A stretch of DNA of 64,000 nt. Source: Salinirussus salinus. GTDB lineage: Archaea; Halobacteriota; Halobacteria; Halobacteriales; Haloarculaceae. Location of the stretch: NCBI RefSeq assembly GCF_009831455.1, contig NZ_WOWO01000002.1, positions 1-64,000 of the forward strand, read 5' to 3'. The stretch's first letter is position 1. Each line of letters starts with the position of its first letter. The notes beneath the pieces are model-generated. The model saw only the letters and a program-made list of their open reading frames with translations, did not search any database and had not been told where the DNA came from. Both the position numbers and the translations under genes were made by a program. Below are positions 42,880 to 51,444 of the stretch, in pieces.

Positions 42880-43581
42880 ATGGCGAACCACTCCCTCGAC
42901 GACGCGCTCCCCGTCGAACACTGTCGCATCGACGCCGACGAATACGACGACATCTACGTGGTGGGCGACATCCACGGCTGCCGGCGGACGTTCGAGGTGC
43001 TTCTGGAGCGGCTGTCGCTCGGGCCCGACGACCTCCTCGTGGCCGTCGGAGACCTCGTCCGGAAGGGGCCGGACAGCGGCGGTGTTCTCGACGTCGTGCG
43101 GGTCCAGGAGAACGTCATCAGCGTTCGGGGGAACAACGAACAGCACCTGGTCAGCGGCCGCAAGAGCCACCCCGACCACGGGGCCGAAGACATCGCGTTC
43201 ATGGAGTCGCTCCCGGTCGCCGTCTCGTGGGACGACGCGCTGGTCGTCCACGGGGGTGTCGACCACCGCAAACCGCTCCGCGCCCACGACCAGCAGGACC
43301 TGCTGAACATGCGCTCGCTGGCGGGTGACGGCTACGAGCGACCCTACTGGTTCGAGGACAGAGGGGACCGACCGCGGGTGTTCTTCGGCCACACCGTTCT
43401 CGACGAACCCTTCGAATCCCCGTACGCCGTGGGGCTGGACACGGGCTGTGTTTACGGCGGGCAGCTCACCGCCTACGACTACCGGCGCGAGCGGTTCGTT
43501 TCTGTCGACCCTCCAGCCACCCACCTCCACCGTGACGAGGGGAACATCGTCAGCCCGCAGCAGGCGGGCCGGACGGCGTAG
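42880..43581 (+). CDS. Calcineurin-like metallophosphatase (PPP-type)
   Basis: A 233-residue Ser/Thr-protein-phosphatase-like metallophosphoesterase. GDIHG (48-52) is followed by GDLVRKGPDS and RGNNE in place of GDYVDRG and GNHE, and by VVHGG with the metal His. It resembles bacterial PrpA/ApaH-like enzymes and could dephosphorylate proteins or dinucleoside polyphosphates. Its stop directly abuts the ppk ATG, so they form one unit; a role in polyphosphate or phosphate signalling is inferred from that. Confidence 0.85.
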   Translation: MANHSLDDALPVEHCRIDADEYDDIYVVGDIHGCRRTFEVLLERLSLGPDDLLVAVGDLVRKGPDSGGVLDVVRVQENVISVRGNNEQHLVSGRKSHPDHGAEDIAFMESLPVAVSWDDALVVHGGVDHRKPLRAHDQQDLLNMRSLAGDGYERPYWFEDRGDRPRVFFGHTVLDEPFESPYAVGLDTGCVYGGQLTAYDYRRERFVSVDPPATHLHRDEGNIVSPQQAGRTA

Positions 43582-46053
43582 ATGTCGCCTGACACCGACG
43601 ACTCCCACGACGTCGACCTCGCGGACCCCGCGTACTACCTGAACCGCGAGCTGAGCGAGCTGGCCTTCCAGCGGCGGGTCCTTCACGAGGCGCTGGACGA
43701 CCGCACCCCGCTGCTCGAGCAACTCAGGTTTCTGGCGATCGTCACCCGTAATCTCGACGAGTTCTTCATGAAGCGGGTCGGCGGACTGAAACAGCAGATC
43801 GACGCTGGAATCACTGAGCGGACGGCTGACGGACGCACCCCCGAACAGCAGTGGCACCAGGTCCTCGAGACTGCCCGCCCACTGCTCGAACGGCAGGCCT
43901 CGCGGTATCAGGAGCACGTCCGGCCGGCACTGGCGGACGCCGGGATCGCGGTCGTCGACTACGACGACCTCCCGGTCGGGGAGCGGACCGAACTCCGGGA
44001 GCTCTTCGAGAGCTCCGTTCTGCCGACGCTGACGCCGCTGTCGTTCGACCCCGCACACCCGTTCCCGTTCATCTCGAATCGGAGCCTCTCGCTTGCCGTG
44101 CTGACGCGGGGTCGCGGCGAGGAGAGTCCCACGTTCAACCGGGTGAAGGTCCCGCCCAACCGCCCGCGGTTCGTCCCGGTCGGCGCGGAGGAGGAGGACC
44201 GGTACGTCCGGGTCGAGGAGGTGATCCGGGCGAATCTGGACCTGCTCTTTCCGGGCACCGAAGTGGTGGACACCGCGCTGTTTCGACTGACGCGAAACGC
44301 CGAGGTTCGGCGCGACGAGGAGGTCGCGGAGGACCTCATCGAGATGGTCGAGGAAGTCCTGGAGGAGCGGCGGTTCGCCACAGTCGTCCGCCTAGAACTG
44401 GAGGCCGGCGCTCCCCGGCAGGTCCGCCGGACGCTCGTCGACCAACTCGACCTCGACGAGCGGGAGGTGTTCGAGCTCCCGGCGCCGCTTGATTTCCGGG
44501 ATTTCGAGACGCTCGTCGACCTCGAGTATCCGGAGCTGAAACCCGACCCCTGGACGCCACAGCCCCACTCCCGCCTGCCAGCCGGCTGGCACGGCTACGA
44601 CGAATTCGGCGAGGACCGCGAGCACGACATCTTCGCCGAAATCAAGGACGACGACATCCTGTTGCACCACCCCTACCACTCCTTCACCGACACGGTCCAG
44701 CGGTTCCTCGACGAGGCCGCTAACGACCCCGACGTGCTCGCGATCAAGGCTGCGATCTACCGGACAGCAAGCGATTCGCAGGTGATCCAGAGCCTGATCG
44801 ACGCCGCCGAGAACGGGAAGCAGGTGGCGGTGATGGTCGAACTCAAAGCGCGGTTCGACGAACAGAACAACCTCGAGTGGGTGCGAACCCTGGAGGAACA
44901 CGGTATCCACGTTGCCTACGGGACCGTCGGCCTGAAGACTCACACCAAGACGGCGCTCGTGGTCCGCGAGGAGCCCGAGGGGGTCCAGCTGTACTCACAC
45001 GTCGGCACCGGGAACTACCACTCCGAGACTGCCAAGGGGTACGTCGACCTCGGGCTCCTGACCGCCGACCAGGATATCGGCCACGACCTGGTGAAGCTGT
45101 TCAACTCCTTCACCGGCCCGACGCTCGAAGACCAGTTCCGGAAGCTACTGGTCGCGCCCGTCACGATGCGCGGGCGGTTTACCGACCTCATTCGCAACGA
45201 GGCCGCACACGCTCGCGAGGGCGAACGCGCCCGGATGGTGGTCAAGGTCAACAGCCTCGAAGACCCAGCGATCATCAGGGAACTGTACGAGGCCGCGATG
45301 GCCGGGGTCGACATCGACCTCGTCGTCCGGGACATCTGCCGACTCCGCCCCGGCGTCGAGGGAGTCAGTGAGACCGTCGACGTCTACAGCATCGTCGGGC
45401 GGTTTCTCGAGCACTCCCGGATATTCTACTTCGAGAACGCGACGGCCGTCGACGAAGAAGGGACGCGGGCCGACGCCGACCCGGGGTACTACACCGGGTC
45501 GGCGGACTGGATGACCCGCAACCTCGACAGGCGCATCGAGGCCGTCACACCCGTCGAGGACCCCAGGCTCCGCGAACAGCTACGGTTCGTGTTGGACCTC
45601 GCGCTGGCGGACAACCGCCGGGCCTGGGAGATGCACCCCGACGGCTCGTACACCCAGCGCACTCCCGGGGACGGCCGGGTGGTCGACACACAGACCGTCC
45701 TCATGTCTGAGGCCGAAGCCGCGGCTAGCAGCGACCAGGTGACCCGAGGGATCCCCTGTGCGTTCGACCTCCCGGGGAGTGGGCTCGACATCGGTGACGG
45801 TCCCGACCGGTCCCGGGCCGACGCCGCGAGGCCGGGGGTCGGCGGCGGGGCCGGCCGACGCGACCCCGGTGTGACAGCCGGGGACGACGACCCCGACGAG
45901 ACGTTGCCGGAGGCGTTACTCGCACACCCCGACCGGTGGTACCGCCCCGACAGCGGGACCTACGCGTTCGCGGTGCGCACGCCCGACGGCGACCGCGTCT
46001 ACCGGAAAACCGCCGACGCCGCCGCGGCGCTGGTCGACGAGTACTGGAGTTAG
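43582..46053 (+). CDS. ppk1: Polyphosphate kinase (PPK1) with C-terminal extension
   Basis: An 823-residue PPK1, longer than the usual 690-720. It starts YLNRELSELAFQRRVL with LDEFFMKRVGGLKQQ, continues with DILLHHPYHSF and has the phospho-acceptor His near 473 in SHVGTGNYH and the second catalytic His near 611 in EHSRIFYF. It makes polyphosphate from ATP. From about residue 705 a Gly/Asp-rich linker leads to an extra domain of about 45 residues (HPDRWYRPDSGTYAFAV onward). ATG directly follows the phosphatase stop. The TAG stop overlaps the TAA stop of the convergent PhoU-type gene. Confidence 0.93.
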   Translation: MSPDTDDSHDVDLADPAYYLNRELSELAFQRRVLHEALDDRTPLLEQLRFLAIVTRNLDEFFMKRVGGLKQQIDAGITERTADGRTPEQQWHQVLETARPLLERQASRYQEHVRPALADAGIAVVDYDDLPVGERTELRELFESSVLPTLTPLSFDPAHPFPFISNRSLSLAVLTRGRGEESPTFNRVKVPPNRPRFVPVGAEEEDRYVRVEEVIRANLDLLFPGTEVVDTALFRLTRNAEVRRDEEVAEDLIEMVEEVLEERRFATVVRLELEAGAPRQVRRTLVDQLDLDEREVFELPAPLDFRDFETLVDLEYPELKPDPWTPQPHSRLPAGWHGYDEFGEDREHDIFAEIKDDDILLHHPYHSFTDTVQRFLDEAANDPDVLAIKAAIYRTASDSQVIQSLIDAAENGKQVAVMVELKARFDEQNNLEWVRTLEEHGIHVAYGTVGLKTHTKTALVVREEPEGVQLYSHVGTGNYHSETAKGYVDLGLLTADQDIGHDLVKLFNSFTGPTLEDQFRKLLVAPVTMRGRFTDLIRNEAAHAREGERARMVVKVNSLEDPAIIRELYEAAMAGVDIDLVVRDICRLRPGVEGVSETVDVYSIVGRFLEHSRIFYFENATAVDEEGTRADADPGYYTGSADWMTRNLDRRIEAVTPVEDPRLREQLRFVLDLALADNRRAWEMHPDGSYTQRTPGDGRVVDTQTVLMSEAEAAASSDQVTRGIPCAFDLPGSGLDIGDGPDRSRADAARPGVGGGAGRRDPGVTAGDDDPDETLPEALLAHPDRWYRPDSGTYAFAVRTPDGDRVYRKTADAAAALVDEYWS

Positions 46054-47048
46054 GGGTCCGGGGCGGCCTTCTGCAGCGCGTTCTCGGCGATGTTACCGCC
46101 GTAGTCGGCGGTCCGGGACAGCGAGTCGACGACCAGCCCCAGCCCCTGCGCCGTCCCGGGGTCGAGCTCGCGGATCTCCTTGTCGACCTCGCGGGCCTTC
46201 CCGTCGACGTCGTCGATCCGGGCCCGGGCCGAGGTGGCCAGCTCGGTCGCCTCCTCGGGGTCGTCGGTCAGCAGGGCGTCCATCGCCATCTCGGGGACCG
46301 TCGCCGCCTCCTCGCGGAGCGCCCGGAGCGGGCCGACGGCGCTGTCGGGCACCTCCTCGAGTTCGAGGGCGAGGTCGGCGATCTTGGTGGCGTGGTCGGC
46401 GATCCGCTCGAGCTGGCGGGCGCTGGACTGGAAGTCGAAGCAGGTGTCGCGGGGAAAGCCGATCTCGGTCGCCGCGGTCGGGTTGCGGAGGACGGTCCGG
46501 AACACCCGCGAGACCATATACCACAGCCGGTCCACGTCGTCGTCCCGCTCCATCACGTCCTGTGCGAGGTCGTCGTCGTGCTCGATGAGCGCCTCGACGG
46601 CGTCCTCGAGCATCGTCAGCGAGACCAGCCGCATCCGCGTGATCGCGTTGTGTACCGACAGCTCCGAGGAGTCCAGCAGGTCCCGCAACACTACCCGTTC
46701 GGACGTCTCCTCGATCACCTCCAGCCCCACGAGCCCCTGCGTGGCCTCGCGGATGATCCGGCGCTGGGCGGCGGTGATCCGCGTGGTCTCCAGCCTGATG
46801 ACGTCGAAGCCGCTGACGTACATCGTCATCACCGCGCGCGTGAGCTCGTGCTCGTCCTCCAGCCCGGTGATGTCGAGCGTCCCCTCCGTGCGCTCCTCCT
46901 CCCGACGCGGCGAGAGCAACAGGAGGTCCTCCTCGGAGTGAAACTCCACGACGCTGCCGGCCTCGACGTCGTTTGCCGTCGCCCACTCCTTCGGCAGGGA
47001 GACGGTGTACGTCGACCCACCCGTGACCTGCACCTTGCGTGTCTCCAT
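46050..47048 (-). CDS. AbrB-PhoU type phosphate uptake regulator
   Basis: A 332-residue protein. The first 45 residues (KVQVTGGSTYTVSLPKEWATANDVEAG) form a SpoVT/AbrB-like swapped-hairpin DNA-binding domain. The rest is two PhoU-like helical bundles with the D/E-x3-D metal motifs in ERDDDVDRLWY and ARQLERIADHATKIAD. In archaea such AbrB-PhoU proteins are thought to regulate phosphate uptake genes. It is convergent with ppk and divergent from phoU, placing it at the centre of the phosphate module. Confidence 0.87.
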   Translation of the reverse strand: METRKVQVTGGSTYTVSLPKEWATANDVEAGSVVEFHSEEDLLLLSPRREEERTEGTLDITGLEDEHELTRAVMTMYVSGFDVIRLETTRITAAQRRIIREATQGLVGLEVIEETSERVVLRDLLDSSELSVHNAITRMRLVSLTMLEDAVEALIEHDDDLAQDVMERDDDVDRLWYMVSRVFRTVLRNPTAATEIGFPRDTCFDFQSSARQLERIADHATKIADLALELEEVPDSAVGPLRALREEAATVPEMAMDALLTDDPEEATELATSARARIDDVDGKAREVDKEIRELDPGTAQGLGLVVDSLSRTADYGGNIAENALQKAAPDP

Positions 47049-47395
47049 ACGCCACCGTTCGACCCAGGGGGATAATAAACTTCTGCAAATCTATATATAT
47101 CAGTCAAGAGTAACGTATTCTGTGCTGCGAGCACCCCCGCCTGCGCCGCGCGGCAACCGGCAGCCGCCTTCCGTGGTCGCAGTTCCCGGGTCATCCGGAG
47201 GGGACGTTGCGGGGTTCGGAGCGGGATGACCGGCCGACTCCAGGCCGGAACAGCCCGGGACGTGACCACGAGACTCCCGGATATATAGGTTACAGTCCGT
47301 CTCGGCAACCCGCGACCCGAGTACGCACACGTTCGGGCCGGCGCCGGACGCGCGTCATACGAACGGTTATGTGTTGTCAGCGGCGAGATGGGTCC
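47049..47395. other. Non-coding divergent promoter region between the two phoU-type genes
   Basis: 347 nt without a credible gene. On the minus strand CTGATATATATAG (47091-47103) is a strong TATA candidate for the AbrB-PhoU gene. On the plus strand TATATAGG (47281-47288) and CATACGAA (47356-47363) are candidates for phoU. The stretch between contains hairpin-prone GC-rich sequence. Regulatory sites for phosphate response could lie here, but none is recognisable. Confidence 0.5.
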
Positions 47396-48070
47396 ATGCC
47401 ACGGGAAGGATACCAGGAGCGTCTCGCGGGCCTGCGCGAGGACGTCCTCTACATGAGCGAGGTCGTCCTCGAGCGCCTGCGGATGGGGCTGGACGCGCTC
47501 CAGGCCAAAGACGAGGAGCTCGCCTGGGAGGTCATCGAGGGCGACGACGAAGTGAACGCGCTCTATCTCGACCTCGAGGGGGAGTGTATCGACCTGCTCG
47601 CGCTCCAGCAGCCGGTCGCCGGCGACCTGCGCTTCATCGCCGCCTCGTTCAAGATCATCACCGACCTCGAGCGGATCGCCGACCTCGCGACCAACCTCGG
47701 CGACTACACCCTCGACGCCGAACGGGACGTCTACCCGGACGTCGACGTCCAGGAGATCGGCGAGGAGGTCACCCGGATGGTCGAGCGATCCATGGAGGCC
47801 TACGCCGAGGAAGACCCGGATGTCTGTTACGAGATCGCCGACTACGACGACCGGGTTGACGAGCTCTGCGAGCGCGCCTCCGAGGCGGTCGCCCGCGACC
47901 TCATCGAGCGCGAGGACGCCGACAGCGACGAGGAAGTCGAGCGCCTGATGCGGGACGTCCACCGGCTCCTGCTCACGATCCGCGACCTCGAGCGGGTCGG
48001 CGACCACGCGGTCAACATCGCCGCACGGACGCTGTACATGGTCGAGAACGACGACGACCTGCTGTACTGA
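47396..48070 (+). CDS. phoU: Phosphate signalling protein PhoU
   Basis: A 224-residue two-bundle PhoU. The N-terminal YQERLAGLREDVLYMSEVVLERL, the E-x3-D-x5-D metal motifs of each bundle (EGDDEVNALYLDLE, YDDRVDELCE) and the two repeats DLERIADLATNLGD and DLERVGDHAVNIAA are diagnostic. It restrains the Pst phosphate transporter; no pst genes are in the window. ATG 47396 is chosen. An in-frame ATG at 47369 (adding nine residues with two Cys) is less likely. Confidence 0.92.
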   Translation: MPREGYQERLAGLREDVLYMSEVVLERLRMGLDALQAKDEELAWEVIEGDDEVNALYLDLEGECIDLLALQQPVAGDLRFIAASFKIITDLERIADLATNLGDYTLDAERDVYPDVDVQEIGEEVTRMVERSMEAYAEEDPDVCYEIADYDDRVDELCERASEAVARDLIEREDADSDEEVERLMRDVHRLLLTIRDLERVGDHAVNIAARTLYMVENDDDLLY

Positions 48071-48104
48071 CCGTCCCGGTCGGAGGCCCGCCGGGGGGCT
48101 ACGG

Positions 48105-48800
48105 CTACGGGTGGTCGGCCTCGACGAGCCCCTCGCCGGTGATCTTGAACCCCGCCTGGGCGCCGGCCTCGCGGCTGTGGTGTTTCTCCAGAGTCGCCCG
48201 GCGGTTCCCCCCGCGAAAGCGGTCCAGTCGCAGGATGACCGCCGACCAGTGGTCGAGCGTGTGCCCGCCCAGCGCGCGCGCCGCATCCGAGTCGGGGTCG
48301 GTGAAGACCTGGTTGGTGAAGGCGACGGCGAGGTCGTGTCGCCGGGCCAGCGAGAGCAGATGGGTGACCTGCCGGGCGACCGCGCGCAGTGCCTCCCCTT
48401 CCTCCTGCTCGGTACGTTCCAGCCGGTAGAAGCCGGTGGCGCTGTCGAGCACCACGAGGTCGACCTCCCCGGCGACGTCCGTGGCGTCCCGGACTGCCTC
48501 CTCCTGCTCCTCAAAGGACAGCGCCTCGCTGACGACCAGCCGGCCCGCGAGGTCGTCGACGCTCCGGCCCTGGCCGGCGTGGGCCGCGGCGAGTTGCTCC
48601 ATCCGGTCGACCGACAGCCCCTCGGTGTCGATAAACAGCGTCGAGGCACCGGCGTCCGCGGCCTCCATGGCCGCCGAGAGGACGACGTTGGTCTTGCCGG
48701 CGGCCGGCGGGCCGTACACCTGCGTGACGGCGCCGCGTTCGAACCCCCCGCCGAGGAGTCCGTCGATGGCGTCGCAGCCGGTCGGGATGGGCTCTGTCAC
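48105..48800 (-). CDS. radB: DNA repair and recombination protein RadB
   Basis: A 231-residue RecA-fold protein, the archaeal RadA paralogue RadB, which helps RadA in homologous recombination. It starts TEPIPTGCDAIDGLLGGGFERGAVTQVYG, with Walker A GPPAAGKT at 30-37, Walker B VVLDSATGFY and the late LGGHTLDHWSAVILRL. It lacks the RadA N-terminal domain, as RadB should. GTG 48800 is preferred because it matches the typical length; a GTG 18 nt upstream is possible. Convergent with phoU. Confidence 0.92.
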   Translation of the reverse strand: MTEPIPTGCDAIDGLLGGGFERGAVTQVYGPPAAGKTNVVLSAAMEAADAGASTLFIDTEGLSVDRMEQLAAAHAGQGRSVDDLAGRLVVSEALSFEEQEEAVRDATDVAGEVDLVVLDSATGFYRLERTEQEEGEALRAVARQVTHLLSLARRHDLAVAFTNQVFTDPDSDAARALGGHTLDHWSAVILRLDRFRGGNRRATLEKHHSREAGAQAGFKITGEGLVEADHP

Positions 48801-48910
48801 ACTCCGGGCTTGGGCCACCTTCGCATAAAAGGCCGCGTCTCGCCGGCGTTCACTCCCCCGCCCCCCGCGTGGCCCGGATCCGCTAAGTGGCCGGCTCGCC
48901 TACCGCGGGT

Positions 48911-49660
48911 GTGATCGTCGTCGCGACGGCGGATTTCGAACTCTACCACGAGGTGGTGACCGCGCTGCGGGAGCGCGGCGTCGACTTCACCACCGTCGAG
49001 CCCGGCGAGGACCTCCCCGAGGGAACGACAGCGCTGGTCCGCGGGGTCGACGACGAGGGGGCGGTCCCGGGGGAGGCCGACGTGGCGGTCGTCGAGGCCG
49101 AGCCCGGGGACCCCCGGGCGGCCGTCGACGCCGTCGCGGCCACCCTCCGGGACGGAGAGGGGCGGACGGTCGTGGGGGTCGACCCCGGCGACCGCCCCGG
49201 GGTCGCGGTGCTGGAGGGTGACACCGTCACTGCCGCCTTCCAGGTCCCCGCCGAGCGGGTGGCCGATGTCGTCCGCGAGGAGGTGGCCGACGCCGTCGAC
49301 CCGCTCGTGCGCGTCGGCGACGGCGCACGGCTGGTGGGTGCGCGGCTACTCGAGGACCTGTCCGAGGTCCCCGTCGAGCTGGTCGACGAGTCCGGAACCA
49401 CTCCCTACCTCGGGACCGGCGCCCGCGGGATGGGGGACGTGCTCGCCGCGGTCAACATCGCCCGCCGCGAGGGCGAACGCATCGGGGGCCGCGAGGTCGA
49501 GCCCACGGCCGGGGAACTCACGCGGATCCAGGACCGCTCCCGGGAGCAAAGCGAGGAGAACCGCGCCATCGACGCCGACCTCGCCCGGCGGGTGGCGGCC
49601 GGCGACCTCTCTATCGAGGAGGCGCTTGCCGAACACGCCGACGACACGAACGCATCCTGA
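48911..49660 (+). CDS. Conserved archaeal protein with a possible RNase H-like fold
   Basis: A 249-residue soluble protein that I recognise only as conserved in haloarchaea. The segment VVGVDPGDRPGVAVLEGDTV (87-106) looks like the first strand and hairpin of an RNase H/RuvC-type fold, with Asp91 as a candidate metal ligand. The N-terminal 80 residues form a separate alpha/beta region, and the C-terminal 70 are helical and charged. A nuclease role is speculative. GTG 48911 gives MIVVATADFEL as a clean start. It is divergent from radB. Confidence 0.68.
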   Translation: MIVVATADFELYHEVVTALRERGVDFTTVEPGEDLPEGTTALVRGVDDEGAVPGEADVAVVEAEPGDPRAAVDAVAATLRDGEGRTVVGVDPGDRPGVAVLEGDTVTAAFQVPAERVADVVREEVADAVDPLVRVGDGARLVGARLLEDLSEVPVELVDESGTTPYLGTGARGMGDVLAAVNIARREGERIGGREVEPTAGELTRIQDRSREQSEENRAIDADLARRVAAGDLSIEEALAEHADDTNAS

Positions 49661-49665
49661 GGCGC

Positions 49666-51330
49666 TCAGACACCCCGCAACCGCCGAGGAAGGACATAGC
49701 GCCCGTCCTCGCGGGGGAACTCGACGATGTCGACGACGGCGTCTGTGTTCAGCGAGCCGTAGACGTGCGCGAATCCCCCGAGCGGTCCTTCCTCGTACCG
49801 GATCTCGGCGTCGACAGCGCCGGGGTCTACGACCAGAAGCCGGGGGTTCTCCGCGTCGGGGTAGTGACTCTGTGCGACCGCGAGCACCTGTTCGGGGGTC
49901 GAACAGTGGACGAACCCCTCCTCGGAGAGCGACGGGGGGCGGTACGCCCCGTCCGCGGTGTGGGCCTCGTAGTCGTCGCCCTCGACGACGTGGACCAGGC
50001 GGTCGGCGTACCCCTCCCTGACCGCGGCTTCTGCGCGCCGCAGCACCTCCCGGACTGGCAGGCCGGCCTCCCGGGCGACCGCGAGCGCGTCGTCGTACTC
50101 CGCGCTGACGTCGAAGACCGCACCGCCGTCGGTCGCGTCGATTCCTCCGCCGGCCCCGCCGCCGACGCTCGCCACCTTGACGCCGACCTCGTGGCGCTCT
50201 CCGCCGACTGCGAGGGTCGCCGTCACGACCTCGCGGTCGGCGACGAAGCGGTGGCCGGCGCCGTGTTCGCGCACACCGAGGGTGCCGGTCTCCTCGGCCA
50301 GCCGGCGCGCGACCCGCTCGGCGTCCTCCGGTTTGACGACGACCTTCACCAGGTGGCCCGGCCGCGACTTCTTCATCGTGAGTGGGACCACCGAGACGTC
50401 CCGGGCGCCGGCCTCGGCGAGGGTCTCCTGGAGCCCGCCGAGTACCTCCGGAGCGGCGTCGTCGAGGTTGGTCTCGAGCACCGTGATGGGGTCCCGGCGA
50501 AGTCGCTCGGTCTGACCGACCACGGCGCGGAGGACGTTCGGCCGGTCGTGGAAGTCGTAGCCGCCCGCGCCGTACCCCGACTCCTCGACCCGCATCGACG
50601 GCAGCGACGCCACACCCCTGGCGACCTCGGCGAGGATGGCTGCCCCGGTCGGCGTGAGCAACTCCGCCTCCACGGGCCCGCCCCGCAGCGACCACGCCGC
50701 ACCCTCGGCGAGTTCGACGACGGCTGGCACCGGGACCGGGTAGGTGCCGTGGCCCGTCTCCGCCTCGCCGCCGCCTGTGGCCAGCGGGGTCGTCACCACC
50801 CGGTCGACCTCCAGGTCCGCGAGCAGCAGCGCAACCCCGACGATGTCCGCGATGGCGTCGTCGGCCCCGACCTCGTGGAAGTGTGTCCCCTGGAGGTCGG
50901 TGCCGTGGACCGCGGCCTCCGCCTCGCCCAGCCGCTCGAATACCGCCAGCGCTCGCGCCTCGACGTCCGCCGGGAGGTCCATCCCCTCGACGGCCCCCAC
51001 CACCTCGGGGTAGGTTCGCGTCGGGCCGTGTCCCTCCGCGTGTGTGTGGTCGCCGTGGTCGTGGCCCTCCTGGCTGTGGTCGTGGTTGTGTCCGTGGTCG
51101 CGGGGCTGGTCGTCGTGGCTGCCATCCCCGTCGCTGGCCTCGTCGGTCAGCAACACGTCGACGGCGGTGGCGCCGACCCCCGCTTTCGTGACCTGGCGGG
51201 TCCGGTAGCGGACGTCGATCGCGTCCTCGACGGGGGCCAGCGCGTCGCGGTCGGCCCCGGCGGCGAGCAGCGCCCCAAGGAGCATGTCCCCGCTGGCGCC
51301 CATCCGGCCGTCGAAGGCGAGCGTTCGCAT
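49666..51330 (-). CDS. larC: LarC-like nickel-insertion protein fused to DUF952
   Basis: A 554-residue protein. Residues 1 to about 430 are LarC (TIGR00299): DGRMGASGDMLLGALLAAG at the start, TPTGAAILAEVA and LETNLDDAAPEVLGG in the middle, then SRPGHLVKVVVKPEDAERV. LarC is the CTP-dependent nickel insertase that makes the nickel-pincer cofactor of lactate racemase-type enzymes. A His/Asp-rich loop at about 72-103 could bind nickel. The last about 115 residues (RLVHVVEGDDYEAH to FAHVYGSLNTDAVV) are a DUF952 domain. larA, larB and larE are not in the window. ATG 51330. Confidence 0.88.
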   Translation of the reverse strand: MRTLAFDGRMGASGDMLLGALLAAGADRDALAPVEDAIDVRYRTRQVTKAGVGATAVDVLLTDEASDGDGSHDDQPRDHGHNHDHSQEGHDHGDHTHAEGHGPTRTYPEVVGAVEGMDLPADVEARALAVFERLGEAEAAVHGTDLQGTHFHEVGADDAIADIVGVALLLADLEVDRVVTTPLATGGGEAETGHGTYPVPVPAVVELAEGAAWSLRGGPVEAELLTPTGAAILAEVARGVASLPSMRVEESGYGAGGYDFHDRPNVLRAVVGQTERLRRDPITVLETNLDDAAPEVLGGLQETLAEAGARDVSVVPLTMKKSRPGHLVKVVVKPEDAERVARRLAEETGTLGVREHGAGHRFVADREVVTATLAVGGERHEVGVKVASVGGGAGGGIDATDGGAVFDVSAEYDDALAVAREAGLPVREVLRRAEAAVREGYADRLVHVVEGDDYEAHTADGAYRPPSLSEEGFVHCSTPEQVLAVAQSHYPDAENPRLLVVDPGAVDAEIRYEEGPLGGFAHVYGSLNTDAVVDIVEFPREDGRYVLPRRLRGV

Positions 51331-51444
51331 GGTCGAGCGGAGGGACGGCCGGGACAAGAACCTTGCCGGCCTGCCCCGGCCGGAGACCGCCGCCGGCGAC
51401 CCTCTCCGGTATCTTGAAGCACCGTCGTGTGAAACGGATGTCAC

